IMG/VR virus record: IMGVR_UViG_3300017706_000970
Location: 1-64,000 of that record
Length of the DNA stretch: 64,000 nt
Strand: one strand, 5' to 3'
From: a virus
Under the pieces are notes generated by a model that made no database searches, had not been told where the DNA came from, and saw nothing but the letters and a program-made list of their open reading frames with translations. Position numbers and translations under genes: made by a program. Below, one piece after another: positions 50,853 to 59,186 of this stretch; position 1 is the first letter of the stretch; each line of letters opens with the position of its first letter.

Positions 50853-51986
50853 ATGAGTTCAGATAGCCTAAGCCCAATCGAGGCAGCAAGAAATATTCTT
50901 GCCGGAAAAAACCGTAAAGAAGAATCAGCTTCGGAACTGGTCGAAGGCCTTGCGATCGAAGACGAGAATGATGAAGTTATCACTCTCGAAGATAATGATT
51001 ATGAGGAATTCGACGAGGACGAAGAGGATCAAGACAACTTAGAAGAGGAGTCACCCGAAATGAAGCCTAAGAAACCATCAATGGCCGGAGAAAAAGGCGC
51101 CGCTGTCGAGAAAGACGCCACCGGTAAGTCCGCATTCGATGCCTCAGGTAAAGGACCAGTCATTGGTACTGAAGCCGGCACCGAAGGTAAAGATAAGCCT
51201 AATAAAAAATCTGTCGCCGCTAAACCTTCTGCTGCTTCACCCAAGGTTGAAAAGCCTCATATGAAAGAGCATATGGATGCTCTCTTCGCAGGTGAAGAAT
51301 TAACAGAAGACTTCAAGGAGAAGGCAACAACCATCTTCGAAGCAGCTGTTAATGATTCATTAAGCGTCTACGCTGAAGCTCTCGAAGAGAACTACAACGA
51401 ACGCCTTATGGAAACAGCTGCTGAGATTGAAGAAAACCTCACCGCAGAACTCGACGACTATCTAGGATACGTTGTTGAGAACTGGATGAAGGATAATGAA
51501 CTCGCAGTCGAACGAGGCATTCGTGCTGAAGTTGCCGAGTCATTCATGGAAGATCTTCGCGGTGTCTTTGAAAATCACTTCATTGATATCCCAGAAGATA
51601 AATTCGATGTCGTTGAAGGTATGGCCGAGGAACTCGAAGACCTCACCGCTAAACTCAATGAAGAGATCGAACGAAACATGGAAATGAGAAACGATATGGA
51701 AGGCCTTCACTGTGAAGGTGTCTTTACCGATATGGCCGAAGGACTAGTAGACACTGATGTCGAAAAACTTCGTTCACTCGCAGAAGGTATCGATTTCGAT
51801 AATGCGGAACAATTCGCAGAGAAACTCTCAGTTCTTAAAGAAAGTTACTTCACTAAGTCAAACGCTTCGGATGAAGTTACCTTTATTACAGAAGAGTCCG
51901 ACTCAGAAGAACCAACTTCCATTCAGGAAACAACTGGTCCAATGAGTTTCTACGCCCAAGCAATTTCAAGACAACAAAGAAAATAG
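50853..51986 (+). CDS. gp22: Major prohead scaffold protein gp22
   Basis: 377 residues from ATG 50853 after AAAGGAGTCC. It is Glu/Ala-rich and helical, with an acidic N-terminus, a middle HMDALFAGEELTEDFKEKAT that matches marine gp22 proteins, long coiled helices (EEIERNMEMRNDMEGL) and a C-terminal MSFYAQAISRQQ typical of gp22. It forms the inner core around which gp23 assembles and is then degraded. T4 gp22 is 269 residues, so this scaffold is longer. Confidence 0.93.
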   Translation: MSSDSLSPIEAARNILAGKNRKEESASELVEGLAIEDENDEVITLEDNDYEEFDEDEEDQDNLEEESPEMKPKKPSMAGEKGAAVEKDATGKSAFDASGKGPVIGTEAGTEGKDKPNKKSVAAKPSAASPKVEKPHMKEHMDALFAGEELTEDFKEKATTIFEAAVNDSLSVYAEALEENYNERLMETAAEIEENLTAELDDYLGYVVENWMKDNELAVERGIRAEVAESFMEDLRGVFENHFIDIPEDKFDVVEGMAEELEDLTAKLNEEIERNMEMRNDMEGLHCEGVFTDMAEGLVDTDVEKLRSLAEGIDFDNAEQFAEKLSVLKESYFTKSNASDEVTFITEESDSEEPTSIQETTGPMSFYAQAISRQQRK

Positions 51987-52009
51987 TCTAAATCAAAAGG
52001 AGATTTTAG

Positions 52010-53452
52010 ATGTCTAACTACGATCAAACTGCTTCGCTCGCTGAGCAAGTAAAAGCCAAGTGGGAACCAATTCTGGAACACCCAGAACTCCCAACAATTG
52101 AAGATTCATACAAGAAGAATGTCACAGCTGTTCTTCTTGAGAACCAAGAACAGTACCTTTCTGAAGCCATTCCAAACAGTGGTATGCAGAATGGTATGAT
52201 TAGTGGTATCGGCTCGAACGCACACGCTCAAGGACAGGTTCAGTCATTCGACCCAGTTCTTATCAGCCTCGTTCGTCGCTCCATGCCAAACCTCGTTGCT
52301 TATGATATCTGCGGTGTCCAGCCAATGACTGGTCCTACCGGACTTATCTTTGCAATGAAGAGTAACTACGTTGATGCAGCTGGTGCTCGTGGTGACGAAG
52401 CACTCTTCGACGAAGCTCGTACAGGTTACGCCACACGCGCTGGTGGTAAAACTGGCGAGAACGAAGCACTTACATCTGCTTCCGTCTTCGGTAATGCAGG
52501 AGCAGGTCTAACTGGTGATCCGATCGCTGACTTCGTTCATGGAGGTATTACCAACGATCTAGCCGAAAAACTCGACGGAACTGGTGCAAACGCATTCCAG
52601 CAAATGGCATTCTCCATCGAGAGAACCGCAGTTCAGGCGAAGACTCGCGCCCTCAAGGCCGAATACTCAACTGAACTCGCTCAAGACCTCCGTGCTGTTC
52701 ACGGACTTGATGCCGAGACCGAACTCGCTAACATTCTCAGCACTGAGATCCTTAGCGAAATCAACCGCGAAGTCGTTCGTACTATCCTCAAGGTTGCTAA
52801 ACTCGGTTGTCAGCAAACTGACCTCAAGGGTAAGGGTACAAATGCGGGCGTCTTCGGCGTCGCCGGCGGCGCCGGTGGTGTCTACGATATCCTCTCGGAC
52901 TCAGACGGTCGATGGTCAGCAGAACGCTTCCGTGGTCTGCTCTTCCAAATCGAACGTGAATGCAACCTCATCGCACGACAGACTCGTCGCGGTAAGGGCA
53001 ACATCGTCATCTGTTCCTCAGATGTCGCTGCTGCACTCGCACTCAGTGGATCACTTCAGTCAACCCCAATGGGTGGCGGAAGTCTCACGGTTGACGACAC
53101 AGGCAACACCTTTGTCGGTACACTCAACGGTCGTCTCAAGGTCTACATTGACCCATACGCCGACTTCAACTACTGCGTAGTAGGTTATAAGGGTGCCAGT
53201 CAGTATGACGCCGGACTCTTCTACTGCCCATACGTTCCACTACAGATGGTTCGTGCAGTCGGGGAAGATACCTTCCAGCCCAAGATCGGATTCAAGACTC
53301 GTTACGGTCTTGTCTCTAACCCATTCGTCAAGACCGCTGCAGGAACCGGAGCTGACGGTGAATCACTCAATGCTCGTCTCAACCAGTACTACCGTGCATT
53401 CAGAATTGATAACCTCCACGGTATCAACTCTGGCGGTGGTGCAACTCAGTGA
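52010..53452 (+). CDS. gp23: Major capsid protein gp23
   Basis: 480 residues (T4: 521). Clear signatures: LAEQVKAKWEPILEHPELPT, QSFDPVLISLVRRSMPNLVA, YDICGVQPMTGPTGLIFAMK and FKTRYGLVSNPFVK. The N-terminal pro-sequence ends before the mature start in the usual way; a likely gp21 cut lies after Glu near residue 50. Start at ATG 52010 with AAAGGAGATTTTAG. It ends at a strong terminator. Confidence 0.98.
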   Translation: MSNYDQTASLAEQVKAKWEPILEHPELPTIEDSYKKNVTAVLLENQEQYLSEAIPNSGMQNGMISGIGSNAHAQGQVQSFDPVLISLVRRSMPNLVAYDICGVQPMTGPTGLIFAMKSNYVDAAGARGDEALFDEARTGYATRAGGKTGENEALTSASVFGNAGAGLTGDPIADFVHGGITNDLAEKLDGTGANAFQQMAFSIERTAVQAKTRALKAEYSTELAQDLRAVHGLDAETELANILSTEILSEINREVVRTILKVAKLGCQQTDLKGKGTNAGVFGVAGGAGGVYDILSDSDGRWSAERFRGLLFQIERECNLIARQTRRGKGNIVICSSDVAAALALSGSLQSTPMGGGSLTVDDTGNTFVGTLNGRLKVYIDPYADFNYCVVGYKGASQYDAGLFYCPYVPLQMVRAVGEDTFQPKIGFKTRYGLVSNPFVKTAAGTGADGESLNARLNQYYRAFRIDNLHGINSGGGATQ

Positions 53453-53484
53453 TAACTGAAACTCGGACTTGATCCGACACTAGG

Positions 53485-53519
53485 AACAGGGGAGACTTCG
53501 GTCTCCCCTGTTTCTTTTT
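53485..53519 (+). terminator. Intrinsic terminator after gp23 with UUCG loop
   Basis: AACAGGGGAGAC (53485-53496), loop TTCG, GTCTCCCCTGTT (53501-53512) and then a T-rich tail. It ends the head operon. Confidence 0.95.
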
Positions 53520-53522
53520 GTA

Positions 53523-53530
53523 TATAAATA
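53523..53530 (+). promoter_or_regulatory. T4-type late promoter (TATAAATA)
   Basis: An exact late consensus, directly behind the gp23 terminator and 15 bases before the next ATG. With the usual T4 spacing the leader would be very short, and the ribosome site GGAG at 53535-53538 falls within it. Confidence 0.78.
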
Positions 53531-53545
53531 TATTGGAGAAACACT

Positions 53546-54139
53546 ATGCCAAGTTACAACCAGTATGTTAAGTATGCACTTGACAGACAACCAGACAACG
53601 AAAACTTATTACAGACGACTGCGTTTAGATTCGTCATGACAAAGGCACCAGAAGTCGTATACTTCTGTCAGAGTGCGTCTGTCCCATCTATCAGCGTGAT
53701 AGACACACCAGTATTAAGTAAACATCCCACTCTTCATTTTGCAGATCCCAAATTAAATTATGATCCACTCACTCTATCATTTCTAGTAAATGAAGACATG
53801 GGTAACTGGATGGAAATATACAACTGGATGCGATCGTTCACTATTCATGATGAAACATTAGAACCAAGAAACCGATCGGAAATTCGTCTAAGTGGCATTG
53901 CAAATTCTGACGATCCTTATAGTGCCAAATCTAAACCCGGCGACCCATCAGATTACCAAGTCGATGGTACATTAGTTTTATTAAATAGTAAATCACTACC
54001 ACAAGCTTCCATAACATTTAAAGATCTTTATCCAAGCAGTCTAGGAGAACTTGATCTGAATGCTTCCGACGGCGAAGCTTCCCCAATAACATGTAGTCTC
54101 ACGTTACAATACAGAGATTATGAGGTAACAGTGTATTGA
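53546..54139 (+). CDS. Tail-tube-fold paralogue (gp19/gp3-type)
   Basis: 197 residues. The pattern AFRFVMTKAPEVVYFCQSAS, VPSISV, then LNYDPLTLSFLVNEDMGNWM and EIYNWMRSF is that of gp19-like tube-fold proteins widespread in marine T4-likes. It ends SLTLQYRDYEVTV. T4 carries gp3, the tube terminator, just after gp24/gp23 in related genomes, but the sequence looks more like a tube-fold protein. Role: minor tail or tube-end protein. It has its own exact late promoter. Confidence 0.7.
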   Translation: MPSYNQYVKYALDRQPDNENLLQTTAFRFVMTKAPEVVYFCQSASVPSISVIDTPVLSKHPTLHFADPKLNYDPLTLSFLVNEDMGNWMEIYNWMRSFTIHDETLEPRNRSEIRLSGIANSDDPYSAKSKPGDPSDYQVDGTLVLLNSKSLPQASITFKDLYPSSLGELDLNASDGEASPITCSLTLQYRDYEVTVY

Positions 54140-54164
54140 CTTACTTGCCTTTGTGGTGTATAAT
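54136..54164 (+). promoter_or_regulatory. Sigma70-type promoter for uvsY
   Basis: TTGACT (54136-54141), 17-bp spacer, TATAAT (54159-54164). The uvsY ATG (54171) begins six bases after the -10 box, so transcripts should start at or next to the start codon. Confidence 0.85.
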
Positions 54165-54170
54165 TACAGT

Positions 54171-54605
54171 ATGAACTTCGAAGATTTAAAACGACATACC
54201 GAACGAGATATGAAAGTCGATGACACTCAGTTGGATCTGGAGTCTCTTAAGATTCCACAACTCCATAATAAGTATCTCAATTTCCTACAAGAAGAACGAT
54301 TCAATCTAAAGAAGATGGGTTTCGACTTTGCTTCCTTACGAAGATCAAAGTGGGAATACTATACAGGTAAGATATCTGAAGAGGATCTCGAAGAAAAAGG
54401 ATGGGAACCCTTTGACCTTAAGATTCTGAAGTCAGATATTGACATGTATCTCGATTCTGACAACGATATGATTCTGATGAAACAGAAGATAACATATCAA
54501 GAAGAAAAAGTATTCTACTTAGAATCTGTAATTAAAGAGATCGGTCAAAGAAACTGGGAGATTCGCAATGCGATCGAATGGAGAAAGTTTGTATCCGGTT
54601 CTTAA
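54171..54605 (+). CDS. uvsY: Recombination mediator UvsY
   Basis: 144 residues (T4: 137). Features: LESLKIPQLHNKYLNFLQEE, RFNLKKM, LRRSKWEYYTGKISEEDLEE and the end VIKEIGQRNWEIRNAIEWRK, matching UvsY. It loads UvsX recombinase onto gp32-coated DNA. No ribosome-binding site precedes the ATG, and the promoter geometry predicts a leaderless mRNA. Neighbours uvsW and gp55 mirror T4 order. Confidence 0.92.
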   Translation: MNFEDLKRHTERDMKVDDTQLDLESLKIPQLHNKYLNFLQEERFNLKKMGFDFASLRRSKWEYYTGKISEEDLEEKGWEPFDLKILKSDIDMYLDSDNDMILMKQKITYQEEKVFYLESVIKEIGQRNWEIRNAIEWRKFVSGS

Positions 54606-54640
54606 TTCAAAAGATATTAAATTTTATTGATTCAGAGTTG

Positions 54641-54715
54641 ATGATGATACTGTTTTATATCTCATCAACATTTTATTTACTGATAATGGCATGGTTGTAT
54701 CTTTCTCCTAAATAG
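54641..54715 (+). CDS. Possible 24-residue hydrophobic peptide between uvsY and uvsW
   Basis: MMILFYISSTFYLLIMAWLY followed by LSPK, one transmembrane helix, fills the only gap between uvsY and uvsW. T4 also has tiny genes near uvsY. No clear ribosome site; its final codons contain a late promoter-like CCTAAATA. It could be chance. Confidence 0.3.
   Translation: MMILFYISSTFYLLIMAWLYLSPK
54707..54714 (+). promoter_or_regulatory. T4-type late promoter motif (CCTAAATA) before uvsW
   Basis: Only four bases separate this octamer from the uvsW ATG, so if used it would give a leaderless or internal start. In T4, uvsW is a late gene, which fits. The closeness makes it less certain than the others. 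Confidence 0.4.
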
Positions 54716-54718
54716 AGA

Positions 54719-56203
54719 ATGAGTGACTTAGTTATTGAAAAGATTGATGAAGTAAATATTAGAGTTCGATGTGAACGAAGTTTCGCCAAAGAACTCTCTG
54801 ACTTCTTTACTTTCAAAGTACCTGGCCATAAGTTTATGCCTGCATATCGCAACAAGGTATGGGATGGTACTATAAAACTATACAACATGTTCTCTCAAGA
54901 GATTCACTCTGGGTTACTTGACTATGTAACTACTTTCGCCAAAGAAAGAGGTTACACTTATCAGGTAACTTTTGACACACCACATAATAAAGTCAGTGAC
55001 GATTTAGTCAAACGATACCTAACAGACACCCTAAAAATATCTGCGGGTGGTAAACTAATCGTACCGCATGATCACCAGATACGAGCCATCTCTCATGCGA
55101 TTAAACATGAACGATGTTTGTTGTTGTCTCCTACTGGATCAGGAAAGAGTCTAATCATCTACGGTCTTCTTCGACATCTCATGGAAAAAACGAACAAGAA
55201 GATTCTAATCATCGTACCTACTACTGGTTTGGTTTCACAGATGTATTCAGACTTCGAAGATTACTCTAAGATGAATGACTGGAACGTAGAAGAGAACTGT
55301 CATAAGATCTATGCGGGACAAGATAAATCCACCGATAAAAAGATCGTTATATCTACGTGGCAGAGTTTGTACAAATTACCGGCAAAATACTTCGAGGACT
55401 TCGAAATTGCCTTTGGTGATGAGTGTCATTTGTTTAAAGCCAAATCCTTGACTTCTATCATGTCGAAACTAAAGAACGCCAAGTATAGGATTGGAACTAC
55501 AGGTACACTCGACGGAGCCCTTACTCATAAGTTAGTCATCGAAGGACTGTTTGGCCCAGTGAAAGATGTGACCACTACAAAAGAACTGATGGAGAAGGAC
55601 ATTCTATCTAAATTAGAAATAGACTGCATCCTTTTAGACTACGATGACGAAGACAAGAAGTTAGTAAAGACATTGAAGTATCAAGACGAGATGAAGTGGT
55701 TGATTACAAATGACAGAAGAAACAAATTTATCTCTACTCTTGCAGGGACAACAAAGGGAAATACATTGGTGTTGTTTCAGTTTGTAGAAAATCACGGAAA
55801 ACAACTGTATGAGAAAATAAAGTTAGAGAACCAGCATAAGAAAGTGTTTCTTATTCATGGTGGCGTAGAGACAGACGACCGTGAACGTGTCCGTGGCCTC
55901 GCCGAGAAACAAAAGGACGCGGTTATCGTGGCTTCTTATGGAACATTCTCAACTGGTATCAACATCAAGAACCTCCATAACATTATTTTCGCCTCTCCTT
56001 CTAAGTCTCGCATTCGAATTCTTCAATCAATCGGAAGGCAATTGAGGAAACACGAAAGTAAGTCAGTCGCTAAACTGTTTGATATTGGAGATAATCTTCA
56101 GTGGAAAAAGAAAATGAATCACACTCTTCGTCATTTCTTCGAGCGAATCAAACTATATAAGATAGAAGAATTTATTTTTAAGACGATTAAGATAAAACTA
56201 TAG
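54719..56203 (+). CDS. uvsW: Recombination and branch-migration helicase UvsW
   Basis: 494 residues (T4: 503 with the UvsW.1 part). Walker A LLSPTGSGKSLIIYG at about 134-148, a DEAD-like GDECHLF, motif III TGTLDG, and helicase C-terminal motifs (TTKGNTLVLFQFVENHGKQL; SYGTFSTGINIKNLHNIIFA; QSIGRQLRKH). N-terminal DNA-binding domain EKIDEVNIRVRCERS. It unwinds R-loops, switches replication mode and migrates branches. Confidence 0.96.
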   Translation: MSDLVIEKIDEVNIRVRCERSFAKELSDFFTFKVPGHKFMPAYRNKVWDGTIKLYNMFSQEIHSGLLDYVTTFAKERGYTYQVTFDTPHNKVSDDLVKRYLTDTLKISAGGKLIVPHDHQIRAISHAIKHERCLLLSPTGSGKSLIIYGLLRHLMEKTNKKILIIVPTTGLVSQMYSDFEDYSKMNDWNVEENCHKIYAGQDKSTDKKIVISTWQSLYKLPAKYFEDFEIAFGDECHLFKAKSLTSIMSKLKNAKYRIGTTGTLDGALTHKLVIEGLFGPVKDVTTTKELMEKDILSKLEIDCILLDYDDEDKKLVKTLKYQDEMKWLITNDRRNKFISTLAGTTKGNTLVLFQFVENHGKQLYEKIKLENQHKKVFLIHGGVETDDRERVRGLAEKQKDAVIVASYGTFSTGINIKNLHNIIFASPSKSRIRILQSIGRQLRKHESKSVAKLFDIGDNLQWKKKMNHTLRHFFERIKLYKIEEFIFKTIKIKL

Positions 56204-56212
56204 GAGAATCCA

Positions 56213-56842
56213 ATGGTTGAATACAAAATACTAAAGCTTCGTTCAGGTGAAGAACTAATCAGTATTGTAAATCAAGTTGGTGCAAAAAAGATTGTCCTAG
56301 ATCGACCCATGCAAATGAAGTTGACTACAATGCACGATCCTATTACCGGTGAAATTAAAAAAGAAATGTGGGTGTTACGAGACTGGATGAATAACAGTGA
56401 AGAACTCACATGTGATATTCCACTTGATTTTGTAGTTACCACAATCAAGCCTAACCAAAAAATTATAGATCAATACGAATCAAAAAAGTTAAAGGAAGAT
56501 GAGATTGCTTCTTTGGGTATTGATCCAATAGATCCAAATAGTATACTAGAAGATCTTTACAAACAACTTGGTATTGATATGTCCACCGAAAACCTTAAAG
56601 ATAAAATAAAACCTCCTTCTTCTGAGGAGGAAATGATCATGATGAATTTTGCGATGTCTAAGAAGATGTTTGAGAAAATGATGGAAGAAGGATTCTTCGA
56701 CGAGATGGGACTCGATGATGAAATACCTTTGGACGATTTTGATTTTGATGAAGAAGAAAAAACCGACCGCACTAAAGAAGAACCCGATTGGGGTAACGAC
56801 TGGTCAGACTGGTCTGGGGATAGTGAAGACTATACTAAGTGA
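56213..56842 (+). CDS. Sm-like-domain phage protein of unknown role
   Basis: 209 residues. The N-terminal 85 residues (YKILKLRSGEELISIVNQVG, IVLDRPMQMKLTTMHDPITG, then MWVLRDWM) look like the Sm-like beta-barrel protein found beside uvsW or gp55 in marine T4-likes. The C-terminal half is helical and then very acidic and Trp-containing (GNDWSDWSGDSEDYTK). Possible RNA or RNAP-associated role; not established. It begins ten bases after the uvsW stop with a GGAG site. Confidence 0.62.
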   Translation: MVEYKILKLRSGEELISIVNQVGAKKIVLDRPMQMKLTTMHDPITGEIKKEMWVLRDWMNNSEELTCDIPLDFVVTTIKPNQKIIDQYESKKLKEDEIASLGIDPIDPNSILEDLYKQLGIDMSTENLKDKIKPPSSEEEMIMMNFAMSKKMFEKMMEEGFFDEMGLDDEIPLDDFDFDEEEKTDRTKEEPDWGNDWSDWSGDSEDYTK

Positions 56843-56945
56843 ATGCTTTATAGGCTCTAGAGCTTCCCCTTTCTTTCTTAGCACACATAGTGTAACCCGG
56901 ATTTAAAACCTGTCAAGAAGAAAATCTAAAAAATATCTTATAAGG

Positions 56946-56974
56946 TTGACAATATTTGTTTTATGATGTATAAT
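56946..56974 (+). promoter_or_regulatory. Sigma70-type promoter for gp55
   Basis: TTGACA (56946-56951), 17-bp spacer, TATAAT (56969-56974). A 13-base A/T-rich element (CTAAAAAATATCT, 56926-56938) lies just upstream, the same word as near the promoter at 4349. Confidence 0.9.
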
Positions 56975-56979
56975 TACAT

Positions 56980-57009
56980 ATGAATTCAAGGGAACAACAT
57001 TATGGCTAA
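56980..57009 (+). CDS. Possible 9-residue leader peptide overlapping gp55
   Basis: ATG at 56980 lies five bases after the -10 box and encodes MNSREQHYG, then TAA inside the second codon region of gp55. If leaderless translation works in the host, this could modulate gp55 expression. More likely a chance ATG, because a plain AAGGG site serves gp55 itself. Confidence 0.2.
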   Translation: MNSREQHYG

Positions 57010-57574
57010 AAGAAAAACATCAAAGGGAGATCATTACATAGATAATGAAGCTTTCTTTCAAGAGATGGTAAAATGGAAAAATGATTTAAATCAAGCAGAG
57101 GAACTCGGAGATCCGAAACCTCCTGCGACTCACTACATGGGTGAGTGTTTCATGAAAATTGCTGAACGACTTTCGTACAAACCCAATTTCATGAACTACC
57201 CATTCAGGGATGAGATGATTGGTGATGCGATCGAAAACTGCTTGATGTATGCACATAACTTCAATCCAGAGAAATCTAAGAATCCATTTTCATATTTTAC
57301 TCAGATGATATATTATGCTTTCATACGCAGAATAGAAAAAGAAAAGAAACAAATATACGTCAAGTATATGATGATGGAAAAGTTAGATCATGAGAATAAG
57401 TTTACCAAGTGGGCAAATGATAATGAACTGGTAGATCCTAGTTCAAAGAATCCTTATGCTGACTATTTCAAACTCTCAGATAACGACTTAGAAAAGTACA
57501 AACCAAAGAAGAAGAAAAAGAAAACTGAAGAAACCACAGACGGTGGTACATTAGGAAAACTTTTTGAGGATTGA
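57002..57574 (+). CDS. gp55: Late sigma factor gp55
   Basis: 190 residues (T4: 185). Core: LSYKPNFMNYPFRDEMIGDA, IENCLMYAHNFNP, NPFSYFTQMIYYAFIRRIEK and EKKQIYVKY, the region-2-like motif that recognises late promoters on host polymerase. A Lys-rich linker and an acidic C-terminus (GGTLGKLFED), the clamp-binding tail, are present. With the gp33-like coactivator it would read the TATAAATA motifs of this genome. Started at ATG 57002 with AAGGG upstream. Confidence 0.95.
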   Translation: MAKRKTSKGDHYIDNEAFFQEMVKWKNDLNQAEELGDPKPPATHYMGECFMKIAERLSYKPNFMNYPFRDEMIGDAIENCLMYAHNFNPEKSKNPFSYFTQMIYYAFIRRIEKEKKQIYVKYMMMEKLDHENKFTKWANDNELVDPSSKNPYADYFKLSDNDLEKYKPKKKKKKTEETTDGGTLGKLFED

Positions 57575-57576
57575 AA

Positions 57577-58623
57577 TTGAAGCTTGCCATTATAAATGAT
57601 ACGCACTTTGGTGCAAGAAATGATTCACAGTTGTTTTTGGATCAGTCATTCAAGTTTTTTGAAGAACAGTTTTTCCCGTACTGTAAAGAGAACAACATCA
57701 CAACGGTTTTGCATCTTGGAGATTTCCTTGATCGCCGAAAGTTTGTGAACTTTAATACTCTCTCGCAGGTACGCACTCGATTTATTGATAAGATTAACGA
57801 GTATGGAATACAAGTACACTGTATTCTTGGAAACCACGACACATACTACAGAAACACAAACAGAATTAATTCTATTCGTGAGTTGTTTTCTGACACTGAT
57901 AATTTTCATCTGTATGAAGATCCGATCGAACTAGAGTTTGGTGGGTTGTGTATTGGTATGGTCCCTTGGATAAACAAGAACAACACCGAACAATGTATTG
58001 ACTTCATCAAGAACTCGACCTGTCCTATTATGGCTGGTCATTTTGAACTAGATGGTTATGAAGTTATGCGTGGGGTTAAGTATGACGGTGGATTGAACGA
58101 CAAACTGTTTAGTAGATGCGAAATGGTTCTGTCTGGACACTTTCATTCGAAGTACAGTAAGAATAATGTTCACTATCTTGGTACGCAATATCAATTAACC
58201 TTTAGTGATTTAAACGTCAAGAAAGGTTTCCATGTATTGGATACGGAGACCAGAGATCTGAGGTTCGTTGAGAACCCCGTGAACGTCTTTCACGCGATTA
58301 CATATGAAGAAGACGAGGATATGTTGGAACGTGATTATTCTAAGTACGAAAACTCATATGTTAAGGTGTATGTTTTTGAGAAAAATAATCCATATCTGTT
58401 TGACAAGTTCTTGGACAAACTGTATGATGTGAAGGTTGCAAATCTAACAGTCATTGAAGACATGGGTGTGGATCATACCGAAGAAGATTCTTTGGACATA
58501 TCTAAGGACACTGTTTCAATTATCAATGATGAAGTAGATATAATGACTAATGTTCCAGATGAACAAAAGTCAAGAATCAAATCGTTAATGCGTGAACTTT
58601 ATATGGAGAGTCTTTCGTTATGA
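57577..58623 (+). CDS. gp47: Recombination nuclease subunit gp47 (Mre11-like)
   Basis: No ATG is available at the 5' end. TTG at 57577 is chosen because GAGG at 57566-57569 is spaced for it; TTG 57571 overlaps the gp55 stop. 348 residues (T4: 339). Metallophosphoesterase motifs: INDTHFG, HLGDFLDRR, ILGNHDTYY, AGHFEL and LSGHFHSKY. Complexed with gp46, it resects DNA ends. Coupled to the next gene by an ATGA overlap. Confidence 0.96.
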   Translation: MKLAIINDTHFGARNDSQLFLDQSFKFFEEQFFPYCKENNITTVLHLGDFLDRRKFVNFNTLSQVRTRFIDKINEYGIQVHCILGNHDTYYRNTNRINSIRELFSDTDNFHLYEDPIELEFGGLCIGMVPWINKNNTEQCIDFIKNSTCPIMAGHFELDGYEVMRGVKYDGGLNDKLFSRCEMVLSGHFHSKYSKNNVHYLGTQYQLTFSDLNVKKGFHVLDTETRDLRFVENPVNVFHAITYEEDEDMLERDYSKYENSYVKVYVFEKNNPYLFDKFLDKLYDVKVANLTVIEDMGVDHTEEDSLDISKDTVSIINDEVDIMTNVPDEQKSRIKSLMRELYMESLSL

Positions 58624-59186
58624 ATATCTTTGTACTGGACAAAGATCCTAAAATCTCAGCACAAATGATGTGTGATAAGCACGTTGTAAAAATGATTGTC
58701 GAATCAGCTCAAATGCTTTCGACTGTTCATCGTTATCTAGACGGTACAGAATACATTTCTTACAGTAAGAATGGTCGCCGAATTAAACGGTGGAGTCATG
58801 ATACAGATCGATCCGGCTCTGAAATGAAATTATTTAAGTCGGTCATGTTGAACCATCCCTGTACTATATGGACTAGAGAATCTCTGGCTAATTATTGTTG
58901 GTTGTCTTGTCATGCACTAAACCTATGTCGTGAATATACTCGTCGATACAACCGACATCACAAAACAGAAGGTCTAGTGAAGTGGTTTATGAAGAACTAC
59001 CCCAATAAATTGTACGGGTTTCATCTAACGGAATTTGCACAGGCAATGCCTGATGAATACAAGGTAGAAGGAAATGCACCACAGGCCTATCGAAATTATT
59101 ACATGGGCGAGAAGAGTGGGTTTGCTAAATGGACTAATCGACTGGTTCCAGATTGGTGGTCGTTAACGGAGGATGTTCCTGCATGA
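58620..59186 (+). CDS. Conserved phage protein of the CDKHVVKM family
   Basis: 188 residues, between gp47 and gp46 with ATGA overlaps on both sides. The pattern MNIFVLDKDPKISAQMMCDK, HVVKMIVESAQMLSTVHRYL, NHPCTIWTRESLANYCWL and APQAYRNYY belongs to a conserved phage and bacterial family I have seen labelled hypothetical or pyrimidine-dimer-glycosylase-like. His and Cys residues at conserved places (CDKH, NHPC) suggest an enzyme. Location within the recombination nuclease pair hints at DNA repair. Confidence 0.6.
   Translation: MNIFVLDKDPKISAQMMCDKHVVKMIVESAQMLSTVHRYLDGTEYISYSKNGRRIKRWSHDTDRSGSEMKLFKSVMLNHPCTIWTRESLANYCWLSCHALNLCREYTRRYNRHHKTEGLVKWFMKNYPNKLYGFHLTEFAQAMPDEYKVEGNAPQAYRNYYMGEKSGFAKWTNRLVPDWWSLTEDVPA

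Noticed and set aside
52584-53180. 198-codon alternative frame within gp23
   Set aside because: Shadow of the strongly biased capsid codons; Ser/Arg-rich with no family resemblance.
58620-59186. T4 endonuclease V (DenV) homologue
   Set aside because: The N-terminus does not resemble DenV. The looser label of a conserved CDKHVVKM family is kept instead.
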